Counted from the stretch's first letter, positions 49,595 through 57,422 are shown. The stretch: 64,000 nt of DNA from an uncultured Candidatus Saccharibacteria bacterium (GCA_938033875.1 CALHKG010000018.1:1-64000), one strand, 5' to 3'. Translations and numbers: made by a program. Notes: a model not told the origin generated them from the sequence alone.

Positions 49595-49997
49595 GGGGCT
49601 GATATAGCTTTCGACAATTGGACCTTATCACGACATTCTGCGAGTCGACGATACGCGTAACGTATGTTTTTAGATGCAAACTTTGTTGCAAAAGCAAAGT
49701 CATTCGTAGCGAGCGCTTTCGCTCCTAAGATGGCCTTTGCGCCAATCGCTGCCTAATTTTTAGCGATCATCCTTGTATTGTGGCAACAGTCAATATCTAA
49801 GGGTGTTATATCTATGTTGCTTGCTATATATTTGGAAGTAGCGGATATATAGGACTTTTTCTACGTAACGTAGCTCGGTATTTTTGGCTTATTTTTAAGT
49901 CGAGTGGCGTTATAAATTAAATTGAAATAAGACTATGCTTGTAGACGAATATCATGATACCAGTTGGACCCGGGGGCAGTACCCGGCAGCTCCACCA
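49595..49997 (+). ncRNA. ssrA: Transfer-messenger RNA
   Basis: About 403 nt. The tRNA-like ends pair: GGGGCTG (5') with CAGCTCC-A-CCA (3'), and a T arm (GTTGGACCCGGGGG region) is present. The tag frame starts at GCA 49676 and ends at TAA 49754-49756. It encodes 26 residues beginning ANFVAKAKSF and ending AFAPIAA. Most tags have about 8-15 residues. The tmRNA rescues stalled ribosomes and marks the product for proteolysis. A terminator follows. Confidence 0.95.
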
Positions 49998-50011
49998 GAT
50001 AGATTAGATTA

Positions 50012-50038
50012 AAAGTCAGCCTTATCGCTGACTTTATT
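50012..50038 (+). terminator. tmRNA terminator
   Basis: AAAGTCAGC and GCTGACTTT form a 9-bp stem with a short loop and a T-rich tail. Confidence 0.8.
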
Positions 50039-50071
50039 TATGTCAAAGAGTAGAATTTATCTTTAATATAG

Positions 50072-50170
50072 AAAAACAACCACCTGCGAGTAGTGGTTGT
50101 TTTCAAAAAAGTGGAGTTTTACAATTTCTTTTTATTTTTGGCTTCTGTATAACTTTTTTATTCAGAAGCT
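50072..50170 (-). ncRNA. Candidate small RNA, about 95 nt
   Basis: On the minus strand a near-consensus promoter (TTGACA 50205-50200, 17-base spacer, TATTAT 50182-50177) would start RNA near 50170. The RNA begins with a GCTTCTG/CAGAAGC hairpin (50169-50163 with 50147-50141). It passes through an A-rich single-stranded middle and ends in a perfect ACAACCAC/GTGGTTGT terminator with TTTTT. It contains no ATG. A noncoding regulatory RNA is the simplest reading. Confidence 0.6.
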
Positions 50171-50176
50171 ACCCCT

Positions 50177-50205
50177 ATAATAAGCTATATAAATGCTTAT
50201 GTCAA
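50177..50205 (-). promoter_or_regulatory. Promoter of the minus-strand small RNA
   Basis: TTGACA, 17-base spacer, TATTAT; five to six matches in each hexamer. Confidence 0.7.
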
Positions 50206-50223
50206 CAATATTTTTGTAAAAAG

Positions 50224-50253
50224 TTGAGTAAAAAATACCACACATTTTATAAT
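50224..50253 (+). promoter_or_regulatory. Promoter of the plus-strand small RNA
   Basis: TTGAGT (50224-50229), 18-base spacer, TATAAT (50248-50253). It is divergent from, and 18 bases away from, the minus-strand promoter. Confidence 0.65.
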
Positions 50254-50259
50254 CTTCTT

Positions 50260-50386
50260 TCTAATCTTCGCAACTATTTTTCTAATGGCTTTTACTGTGA
50301 AGTTATATGTCAGAGACTGGCGTTTGTTTGATGGTTTTCTATGGCTTTTATGTGTGCGACAAATTAAATTGTCGCACATTTTCTAG
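50260..50386 (+). ncRNA. Candidate small RNA or small mRNA, about 125 nt
   Basis: From the promoter at 50224-50253 an RNA of about 125 nt would end at the perfect 10-bp hairpin TGTGCGACAA/TTGTCGCACA (50353-50378) followed by TTTT. It contains a 33-codon frame (50285-50386) starting MAFTVKLYVRDWRLF, but this frame runs through the terminator stem and has no ribosome site. The RNA itself may be the product. Confidence 0.45.
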
Positions 50387-50916
50387 GATTCTTTTATTGA
50401 AGTGTAAAAGGTGGCTTTGTGCACTATGAATAAACTTTATACTTTCGTTTTGTAATTTTTAATTAAAACTGTTGTATAGCATTTTTGATGTATAAGATTT
50501 AATATGTATACTGATGCTTGGATGTTCTTATAATAATATAAAAAATAATTTTGTTAAGTTTGCTATAGTGCGACAATAAAAGTGAACAGAGTTTTATAAA
50601 GCGGGGAATAGAGATTATTATTTTATTGCGAATTTGAGTGTTAGACGTTGGTCTGATATTGACTGTACGAACCTATTTTTGTGGCAATGTTTGGATGACG
50701 GGTAATAATAGGTTAGTTGTGTAATTGGGTGGTCGCTAAGTCAACGATATCTTCATTGAATGGTGCATAATCCGTGCTAGATAATACTCAAAAATGACAA
50801 GATTGTTGTAAAATACACAGATAGCCATAAAGCGATATGAGAATAATTAACAGATGATAATTTTAACAACATTAAAAAATAGGTGAAAATTACAATGCTT
50901 TTTGGCCGAGTGATGG
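50387..50916. other. AT-rich stretch without recognised gene
   Basis: No ORF above about 25 codons, no paired terminator and no known RNA motif is seen. A second GTGCGACAA (50568-50576) repeats the stem of the hairpin at 50353. A weak TTGAAT-N18-GATAAT promoter near 50757-50786 leads to nothing obvious. DnaA boxes were looked for and not found. Confidence 0.6.
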
Positions 50917-50945
50917 TTGACATCTAAATAGGGCTATGCTAGTAT
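50917..50945 (+). promoter_or_regulatory. Promoter of the large structured RNA
   Basis: TTGACA (50917-50922), a 17-base spacer and TAGTAT (50940-50945). A perfect -35 in a gene-free stretch. Confidence 0.7.
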
Positions 50946-50951
50946 AAGGTT

Positions 50952-51262
50952 AAGCTTTTAGAAAAACAAAAAAGCAAAAATACATTAACAATAAAATTTA
51001 TATAAAGCTACATTTTGCGTATAAACTGACGGACAGTTGGCTGCATGATTTTTATAATGACGCAGCCAATGCTCCGCCTTGTAAAAGCGTTGAGCGCGCG
51101 GTTAGTACCGCATACATCCAGTTAATCCTCGTTAAATAGCTAGCGGTGAGAGTCCTGGATGTATGCAGAGGAAAACTGCAAGGATGCTCCTTAACTAAGG
51201 AGCGGTCAAATCGCCTCGAGCGGTAATAGGCAAGTAGCACCCGCGCCTAATAGTTATTTTTT
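50952..51262 (+). ncRNA. Candidate large structured noncoding RNA
   Basis: An RNA of about 310 nt starting near 50952 contains a GCTTTT/AAAAGC hairpin and TTGGCTGC/GCAGCCAA (51037-51044 with 51062-51069). The GC-rich core begins GCGCG-C-GGT (from about 51094), which can pair with the ACCCGCGC strand near 51238-51245. Inside are a perfect 12-bp stem (GCATACATCCAG 51110-51121 with CTGGATGTATGC 51155-51166), a TGCAG/CTGCA hairpin and a 7-bp GCTCCTT/AAGGAGC stem with loop AACT (51186-51203). A T-rich tail follows. A second TATAAT (51053-51058) could start a shorter form. No coding frame fits. Class not recognised. Confidence 0.6.
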
Positions 51263-51334
51263 ATCGGCGGATGGTTTGTGTCTATATGCTATAGTATTAT
51301 CGCTCAGGCTTCTTGTGTATAGTATGATGTGAGT

Positions 51335-51706
51335 ATGGGGATGAAGATAATTAGTTTTATAGCGTTGGTTGCATTGATTTTGACTGCGGTTATTTTGAAC
51401 GCAACAAACCCGAGTTCTGCTGGTCCGTTTGGGATTTTAGCGTTTTTTGTATGTTTGTATGTACTATTTATCTGTCTAACTTATGTAGTATTTTTAACAT
51501 CGGAGCGAATAGCTGCGAAATTTTTTAATTTCAAGAATAGTCGCAATGAATCTAAATATAAGACGTATTATTATTCTACCGTAATCTCTCTTGCCCCAGT
51601 TATTTATGTGGGTATGCAGTCAATGGGAGATGTTGGGATTTTTGAGATATTATTACTTGGTGTGTTTGAATTGCTGGCGTGTTTTTTTATACATAAAAGA
51701 TACTAA
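51335..51706 (+). CDS. Small four-helix membrane protein
   Basis: The 123-residue protein has about four hydrophobic helices (IISFIALVALILTAVILNA, FGILAFFVCLYVLFICLTYVVFL, YYSTVISLAPVIYVGMQSM, IFEILLLGVFELLACFFI). No family is recognised. TATAGT (51318-51323) lies 11 bases before ATG 51335; a GTG at 51329 and an ATG at 51341 are alternative starts. It follows the large structured RNA and precedes the TraG-like operon. Confidence 0.65.
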   Translation: MGMKIISFIALVALILTAVILNATNPSSAGPFGILAFFVCLYVLFICLTYVVFLTSERIAAKFFNFKNSRNESKYKTYYYSTVISLAPVIYVGMQSMGDVGIFEILLLGVFELLACFFIHKRY

Positions 51707-51748
51707 TTCCGTCCTGAACGTAGTCGTGTATTTTAAGTAGTTACGTGG

Positions 51749-51754
51749 TACAAT
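51749..51754 (+). promoter_or_regulatory. Leaderless promoter of the 148-residue gene
   Basis: TGGTACAAT, an extended -10, ends 6 bases before ATG 51761. Confidence 0.6.
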
Positions 51755-51760
51755 ATATTT

Positions 51761-52207
51761 ATGAATCCCGAACTGCCACAAGTTAATAGGACCCCTGAGG
51801 TGCAGCCACAAAATATAGGTGGCGGTGAGTATAATGTAGAAAATACATCATTAAATCCTGAGATCGGAAGGGAGTCCGAGCAGTCACTTGGTGCTAGGGT
51901 TGAACAATATAACAATATCCCTGTGGCTTTGCCTGTTGATAATACTACAACAGTTCCTTTATCTCAATCTCAAAACGACGCTCAAAGTACGAATCAGTCG
52001 GGGGTAGTAGCTGATGATGATACTCCTCTAGTGGCAGCGGATGAAGACTTGATAGAAAGAGAGTGGGTGGATAAAGTTAAAAAGATTATAGCTTTAACAA
52101 AAGATAATCCTTATGAGAGGAATAGAGTTATTGCACAGCTGCAGGCTGATTATTTAAAAAAACGATATAATAAGACTTTAGGTCAAAATGACGACGGTAG
52201 TAAGTAG
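51761..52207 (+). CDS. CPR-type conserved protein next to TraG-like ATPase
   Basis: The 148-residue protein has about 95 disordered, Asn/Gln/Glu-rich residues. A compact C-terminal helical module follows: DLIEREWVDKVKKIIALTKD, NPYERNRVIAQLQADYLKKRY. I have seen this EWV-K-I-T-DPY-LKxDYxxKRY pattern in CPR conserved proteins of unknown role. It ends 8 bases before the ATPase gene, so the two are co-transcribed. It may be a partner or adaptor of that ATPase. Confidence 0.75.
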   Translation: MNPELPQVNRTPEVQPQNIGGGEYNVENTSLNPEIGRESEQSLGARVEQYNNIPVALPVDNTTTVPLSQSQNDAQSTNQSGVVADDDTPLVAADEDLIEREWVDKVKKIIALTKDNPYERNRVIAQLQADYLKKRYNKTLGQNDDGSK

Positions 52208-52215
52208 GGTTTTAT

Positions 52216-55119
52216 ATGGGTGCGGGTCCTTTGATAGTTAGTTTTATAGCGATTGTTATTATAGCCGCTGGTTCTGCGGTAGCTTTTGTGTTGTATCGTA
52301 ACATGCTGAGAGAAGCCAAAAATTATGAACGAGGCTTGAAGATGGTGCCGTTGCTTATACATTTGCCTCCGACAAGTGAAGACGTCAATAGTTCAAATCG
52401 AGATGAGCGAGATTTAACTGAAGAGGTGCTGTCGCAGGCCCAGGTGATGTACAATATCATCTCAAGTACGGCGACTAAAGGATTCAAAAGTAAAGTCTAT
52501 GGCCAACGTCATATATCGTTTGAGATTGTTGCACATGGTGGGTTAGTCCACTATTATGCTGTTGTTCCGCTAGTGTTAGTTGATGTTATTCGTCAAGCTG
52601 TAGCGGCGGCATATCCTTCTGCTAGTCTAGAAGAGGTATCTGATACTAATATATTCAGTAAGGTCGGCAAGATGAGCGGAACCATCGGTGGCGAATTCAC
52701 CCTGAAAAAATCCTTTGTTTATCCAATATCTACTTATCAGGAGTCGAAAAGAGATGCTTCCAGGGCATTATTAAATGCTTTATCTTCGGCGTCCAAAGAA
52801 GATGGAATAGGTGTGCAATTTTTACTACGTCCGGCGTATGACGGTTGGTCCAAGGCTTCAGAGTCTCATATTGATGGCATGAAGAAAAATAAGGGCAAGA
52901 AGAAAGGCTTTGGAGGCGTTGCTCCTATGGATATTATGGAGGCTCTGTGGAAACCGCCAGAAAATAATGAAAAAGACGGTAGCTCTAATTCTGAGGACAA
53001 GCAGCTAACGTCTTTAGAGCAGGCGGAAGTGGATGCTATCAGCGAAAAAGCTCGCTATCCTGCGTATGAAGTTTTGGTGCGTGTTGTAATTTCGTCAAAC
53101 ACTGCGGCGCGCTCTCAAGTGTTGTTAAAAAATATAATAGCAGCATTCTCGTTGTTTGACTCACCGCGCAATAATGGGTTTAAGTTCTCTTTAACTAGGA
53201 ATGTTGAGGAAATGACAACAGCATATATTATGAGGTTCTTCCCTCAGGAAACTCGTAGTAATATTCTCAACAGTGTAGAAATGGCAACGTTATTCCATTT
53301 GCCTGGAGCTAACGCGATCCCAACTTCACAAGTCAAGCGACAGATGTCCAAGCAGGTTGATGGACCAACAGACGTTTTGGATGAGGGTTTACTGATTGGA
53401 TATAACGAATTTCGAGGAGTCAAAAAACCTATTCGAATCGGCACAAAAGACCGTCGCCGCCACGTATATATTATTGGTCAAACAGGCGTCGGTAAGTCTG
53501 TCTTGCAGGAAAATATGGCTTATCAGGATATGATGGATGGTCGGGGATTCGCCTTTATTGATCCGCACGGTGATTTGGTTGAATCTTTATTGGGTAAGGT
53601 CCCGAAAGAGCGTGTCGAGGATATTATTTACTTTAATCCTGCCGATATGACTAATCCAATTGGTTTGAATATGTTTGAGTTCGACACTCCAGACCAAAAA
53701 GACTTTTTGGTCCAAGAGGCAATTAATATGTTGTATGGCCTTTACGATCCAGGCCATACGGGAATTGTTGGTCCTCGCCTGGAGCATATTTTTAGAAACT
53801 GCGCCTTGCTGCTGATGTCAGATCCTGCTGGCGGAACGTTTATTGACGTGCCGAAGTGTCTTATTGATCCTGAATTTGTAAAAAGCAAGCTTAAGTATGT
53901 AAAAGATCAGCAAGTTATTGATTTCTGGACAAAGGAATTTCCTGCGTCACAGAGGTCAAATGAGGCAGGTGAGGTTATTTCATGGGTTGTATCAAAGTTT
54001 GGTCCATTTATTTCCAACGATGCAATGCGCAATATCATTGGTCAGACCAAATCTGGATTTAATTTGCGTGAAATTATGGATAATAATAAGATTTTGCTGG
54101 TTAACTTGTCGAAAGGTAAGATGGGTGAACTTAATTCGAAGCTTCTGGGTATTATTTTTGTGATGAAGTTCCAGGCGGCAGCGATGTCTCGAGCGGACAT
54201 TCCAGAGGATCAGCGAGTTGATTTCTCATTGTATGTTGACGAGTTCCAGAACTTCGCCACTGACAGCTTTGAATCTATTTTGTCTGAGGCTCGTAAGTAT
54301 AAATTGAGTCTTATTATGGGTAACCAGTTTATGACGCAGCTAACAGATAAGATACGAGAAGCTATTATTGGTAACGTCGGTACGGTTATTTCTGGGCGTA
54401 TCGGTGTAACTGACGCCGAATTGATGGTTAAGAAGTTTCAGCCGACTTTTGATGTCGATGACTTGGCTAAATTGCCAAACTTCCAATCTATAACTTCTGT
54501 GATGATTAATAATGTGCCGTCTGCGCCGTTTAGTATGAATTGGATTCCTCCAATGGGGCAAGTTAATAATCAGCTGAGAGACGCATTAGTAAGGTTGTCT
54601 GCTGCTAAATATGGTAGACCGCGAGCTGTTGTTGAGAAGGAGATATTTGACAGGATTAGAGGTAGTGTGCAGCCAAAGACGAGTCCTTCTCAATTAGCGC
54701 CTTCTACTAATCAAAAGGCGCCCGGCGGGTCATCGTTCTTGGATGAATGGCTAGCAAAGAGACAACAGCTAGGAGGAAAGCCCGCTTCTAACTCAACAGC
54801 CGTAAGACCAGTAAATTCGCAAGCCCCACAGGCTTCCTCACAAATACAGAATCCGCAAGGCCGCCCAGAGGTGGCTAATAATGCGTCTTCTAATATAAAT
54901 AGTGTAAACGCTACGGCTTCTAATCTTGACAGCAAACAGCAAAGCCAATCTTCTGCGATAGATAGTGCTGTCATCAATAGGACAAATGTGTCTATGACTA
55001 CAAATAATAACCCGGTCTCTTCTGTAAATGTAAAACCGAGCCAACCTGTGGTTAAGAATCGGCTCGATTTACGTAATGGTGATGATGACGATAGCGAAGT
55101 GATGATTAGCTTGAGATAA
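52216..55119 (+). CDS. TraG/VirD4-like membrane ATPase
   Basis: The 967-residue protein starts with one membrane helix (IVSFIAIVIIAAGSAVAFVLY), then a 380-residue domain outside the motor. The RecA-like motor shows Walker A IIGQTGVGKSVLQENM, FAFIDPHGDLVESLL, KILLVNLSKGKMG and Walker B SLYVDEFQNFATDSFESIL. The last 160 residues are Ser/Asn/Gln-rich and disordered. The motor belongs to the conjugative coupling protein and HerA/VirB4 group. No other type IV secretion genes are present. DNA or protein export across the symbiont-host contact is an inference. Confidence 0.85.
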   Translation: MGAGPLIVSFIAIVIIAAGSAVAFVLYRNMLREAKNYERGLKMVPLLIHLPPTSEDVNSSNRDERDLTEEVLSQAQVMYNIISSTATKGFKSKVYGQRHISFEIVAHGGLVHYYAVVPLVLVDVIRQAVAAAYPSASLEEVSDTNIFSKVGKMSGTIGGEFTLKKSFVYPISTYQESKRDASRALLNALSSASKEDGIGVQFLLRPAYDGWSKASESHIDGMKKNKGKKKGFGGVAPMDIMEALWKPPENNEKDGSSNSEDKQLTSLEQAEVDAISEKARYPAYEVLVRVVISSNTAARSQVLLKNIIAAFSLFDSPRNNGFKFSLTRNVEEMTTAYIMRFFPQETRSNILNSVEMATLFHLPGANAIPTSQVKRQMSKQVDGPTDVLDEGLLIGYNEFRGVKKPIRIGTKDRRRHVYIIGQTGVGKSVLQENMAYQDMMDGRGFAFIDPHGDLVESLLGKVPKERVEDIIYFNPADMTNPIGLNMFEFDTPDQKDFLVQEAINMLYGLYDPGHTGIVGPRLEHIFRNCALLLMSDPAGGTFIDVPKCLIDPEFVKSKLKYVKDQQVIDFWTKEFPASQRSNEAGEVISWVVSKFGPFISNDAMRNIIGQTKSGFNLREIMDNNKILLVNLSKGKMGELNSKLLGIIFVMKFQAAAMSRADIPEDQRVDFSLYVDEFQNFATDSFESILSEARKYKLSLIMGNQFMTQLTDKIREAIIGNVGTVISGRIGVTDAELMVKKFQPTFDVDDLAKLPNFQSITSVMINNVPSAPFSMNWIPPMGQVNNQLRDALVRLSAAKYGRPRAVVEKEIFDRIRGSVQPKTSPSQLAPSTNQKAPGGSSFLDEWLAKRQQLGGKPASNSTAVRPVNSQAPQASSQIQNPQGRPEVANNASSNINSVNATASNLDSKQQSQSSAIDSAVINRTNVSMTTNNNPVSSVNVKPSQPVVKNRLDLRNGDDDDSEVMISLR

Positions 55120-55133
55120 GATTCAACATCTAT

Positions 55134-55703
55134 CTAGCTATTTTTCCTGTTGTTGATAAACCCTACTCGAGCATATTCGATAACAGCGCCAATAGACCAG
55201 CCAGCTACAAACAGGATAATAGTTTCTGAACCTGATAATAGATATCCGTATCGTTTGGCGATAAAATACACAACGACAGAAGCTATTGCGCCTAAGGCGC
55301 CAGAGATGATTAAGTTAGGGCGGGCAACAGTATTGCCGATTGCGTCACTAGTCTTTTCGACGACTGGATTATGAATGACCTTACTGAAAGCCCTGGATGG
55401 AGCTGATAGTTGGTCTTGTACATTTTCCAAAGTCTTCTTATACGAAGCTTCAATATCTTTTTTTGTAAGAGGCTTATCTTCTTTTATCTCTTTAGATTCT
55501 TTTTGTTCTTGCCGCTTTTCTTGGCGGGCGGCAATTTCTATAGCCTCATGTTTAATGCTATTTTCATTTTCGGCATTTGATTTTTCTTTTTCAACCGCCT
55601 TTTCTAGAGATCTTTCGATTTCAGCAGCTTTTTCTCTGTTTAAATCTGCTAACTCTCTGGTGTCGACAGCATTCTCTACGGTAGATTTTAATTTTTCACT
55701 CAT
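55134..55703 (-). CDS. Coiled-coil protein with two C-terminal membrane helices
   Basis: The 189-residue protein has about 110 highly charged Glu/Lys/Ala residues that predict a long coiled coil (ADLNREKAAEIERSLEKAVE). Two helices follow (LIISGALGAIASVVVYFIAK, TIILFVAGWSIGAVIEYARV). The N-terminus is probably cytoplasmic. It begins 10 bases after the LPKTG gene and shares its transcript. Function unknown. Confidence 0.72.
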   Translation of the reverse strand: MSEKLKSTVENAVDTRELADLNREKAAEIERSLEKAVEKEKSNAENENSIKHEAIEIAARQEKRQEQKESKEIKEDKPLTKKDIEASYKKTLENVQDQLSAPSRAFSKVIHNPVVEKTSDAIGNTVARPNLIISGALGAIASVVVYFIAKRYGYLLSGSETIILFVAGWSIGAVIEYARVGFINNRKNS

Positions 55704-55713
55704 TTTTCACCTC

Positions 55714-57318
55714 CTATAAAGTTCCTGCGGACATGTCTCGCCGAATGATTCTAACTTCTTTATTTAATTGACGTGATCGAGCGTAGAAGTATACGACCAC
55801 GGCTGCAATAATTCCTGCAAACATCATATTCTCGCTGGCGCCAGTTTTTGGTAGTTGCGAAGTGGTTTGTTCAATAACTTTCGGTGCGGGGCAGTCAATT
55901 TTTGTGCTGACAGTATTGCCAAATGTGTTATCAATCCTACAGTCATAAGACATTGGATTACTTTTACCGCTAGCCATTGCCGGAATACTGTTCTTTATTT
56001 GGACGGTAAAGCTGCGCTTCTGGGTCTCTCCTGGCTTGATCTTGATAGGGTTCCATACTAGTACTTTTGCGTTGCCGCTGCCAGCGCTAGCACCTTTATC
56101 ATCTGTCAATGTTCCACCGCCAGCGTCGAATATGTCTGCATATTCCAATAAATCACTGACTTGATCTTTGAATGTAAACTCCTCCTCTTTAAGACCTTTG
56201 TTTTTTACTGAAAGAGTGTAGGTAATTCGATCTCCAGATTTCGCAACCGTAGTTGTTGCGTCAGCGTTATTCTGGGTGAGATTAACTGCGGTTTTTGTCT
56301 GTACGAACGAGGCAGAACATCGACTATCGTTAATCCATATAGTAGAGTCGCCTGGACATGGTTGGCACTGAGGGTCGTCCTTTAACAATTTAGGGTTTTG
56401 AGGACATCTTGCTGGCTCTGGTATAGTAAATGTCTTTACGCAGGCATTTGAAGTTCTATCTCCTAATGAGCTATGTACAGTTAAGACTACTTTGTATGAT
56501 TCCGGCGTTTTTTCTGTATACGTAGCTATTCTATTATTGCTATTTATAGTTTTTATTAGAGTATTTCCTCTGTATACGCTATAGGTGTATTTTTGAATCG
56601 TAGCACCGTTGGCCACGCTGGCATTAGCGGTAAATTGGTATGTATCTCCGTTCTTTTTTACGTCTAGAGCATTACAGGTAGCTACTGGCTTAGGTGGAGT
56701 AGAACAATATGGGTATGTGCCAACTTGTCCTGTTGGGCATTGATGACTTGGTGGTGCGATTTTAAGGATTAAGTTACCGCAGTTGAGCATAATTGCAAAC
56801 CATCCAGTTCCTGCTGAATATCCAACGAATGCTCTATATGAGAAGCTACCCCAGAGGTTGTGAGGTCGATAATAGAAAGTGCGAGCCCCTCCTTGAGATG
56901 TGCGCACTACATATGAACCTTCACCTCTTGATGGTCCAAAATGAGGCGTAAGCCCCCAAGAATAAGTTCCCATGTTGCTATTTAAGGTTTGGAGGTTTCC
57001 TGTAGCAGCTACCAAGTTGGCACGACTAATGCCAAGGTGATTATAGAGGTCGCGAATATTATTTGTGTTCGCGTCATAATGAGCCATCAGTTGCTGGCCG
57101 CTAGAAATTCCGCCGTAAATTAAGTCGCTGGAATCTGCTGCATTGGCTGATTCTGGTGGTGAAAAAACAGTGAAAGATTGCACAATAAGCGCTAGGGCGG
57201 TTAAGATAAGCCCGATCTTTCGGGTAGCTTCTTCTTTACGCAAGCGTTTCGCATAAAAGCCCAAATTGTGGATCATTGAAGGGCTGTATGGTAGGCGCGA
57301 GATAATTTTTTTGAACAT
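55714..57318 (-). CDS. LPXTG surface protein with DUF11-like domain
   Basis: The 534-residue protein has a long basic N-terminus and a hydrophobic signal ending near PESANAADSS. An adhesin-like N-terminal region follows, then a beta-sandwich (SYKVVLTVHSSLGDRTSNAC), a Cys-rich linker (CPQNPKLLKDDPQCQPCPG) and a DUF11-like repeat (TTVAKSGDRITYTLSVKNKG). At the C-terminus comes QLPKTGAS, a membrane helix and a positive tail. LPKTG is a classical sorting signal for the sortase at 3683-4291. The tail of about 20 residues is longer than usual. Confidence 0.85.
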   Translation of the reverse strand: MFKKIISRLPYSPSMIHNLGFYAKRLRKEEATRKIGLILTALALIVQSFTVFSPPESANAADSSDLIYGGISSGQQLMAHYDANTNNIRDLYNHLGISRANLVAATGNLQTLNSNMGTYSWGLTPHFGPSRGEGSYVVRTSQGGARTFYYRPHNLWGSFSYRAFVGYSAGTGWFAIMLNCGNLILKIAPPSHQCPTGQVGTYPYCSTPPKPVATCNALDVKKNGDTYQFTANASVANGATIQKYTYSVYRGNTLIKTINSNNRIATYTEKTPESYKVVLTVHSSLGDRTSNACVKTFTIPEPARCPQNPKLLKDDPQCQPCPGDSTIWINDSRCSASFVQTKTAVNLTQNNADATTTVAKSGDRITYTLSVKNKGLKEEEFTFKDQVSDLLEYADIFDAGGGTLTDDKGASAGSGNAKVLVWNPIKIKPGETQKRSFTVQIKNSIPAMASGKSNPMSYDCRIDNTFGNTVSTKIDCPAPKVIEQTTSQLPKTGASENMMFAGIIAAVVVYFYARSRQLNKEVRIIRRDMSAGTL

Positions 57319-57393
57319 TTTGACCTCTTTTATTTTTGTTGTTATATAACTTTAATCTAACTTTAGCATAAGCATGCTGAAAAAGTAAATAGT

Positions 57394-57422
57394 TTGAGAA
57401 TATATCTATTTTGATGTATAAT
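57394..57422 (+). promoter_or_regulatory. gyrB promoter
   Basis: TTGAGA (57394-57399), a 17-base spacer and TATAAT (57417-57422). The leader is about 40 nt with an AGGGAG site. Confidence 0.8.

Noticed and set aside
50197..50379. Minus-strand 60-codon frame
   Set aside because: It begins inside the perfect GTGCGACAA hairpin, runs through two oppositely placed promoters and gives an unusual Lys/Arg/His-rich text with no ribosome site; the small RNA reading explains the region better.
50353..51245. ORF-less group II intron suggested by GTGCGAC
   Set aside because: No domain V hairpin with its AGC triad or catalytic loop could be found near the 3' side, and the GTGCGAC copy at 50353 is explained by a terminator.
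51060..51245. SRP (4.5S/scRNA) or T-box identity of the structured RNA
   Set aside because: The conserved SRP tetraloop and asymmetric bulge and the T-box TGGNACCGCG element are missing.
49998..51300. Replication origin in the AT-rich stretch
   Set aside because: No cluster of TTATNCACA DnaA boxes, no AT-rich 13-mers with boxes and no dnaA or dnaN nearby; gyrB-gyrA alone are not enough.
55150..55719. Plus-strand frames antisense to the coiled-coil gene
   Set aside because: They are Ser/Phe-rich mirror frames of a Glu/Lys-rich gene and have no promoter or ribosome site.
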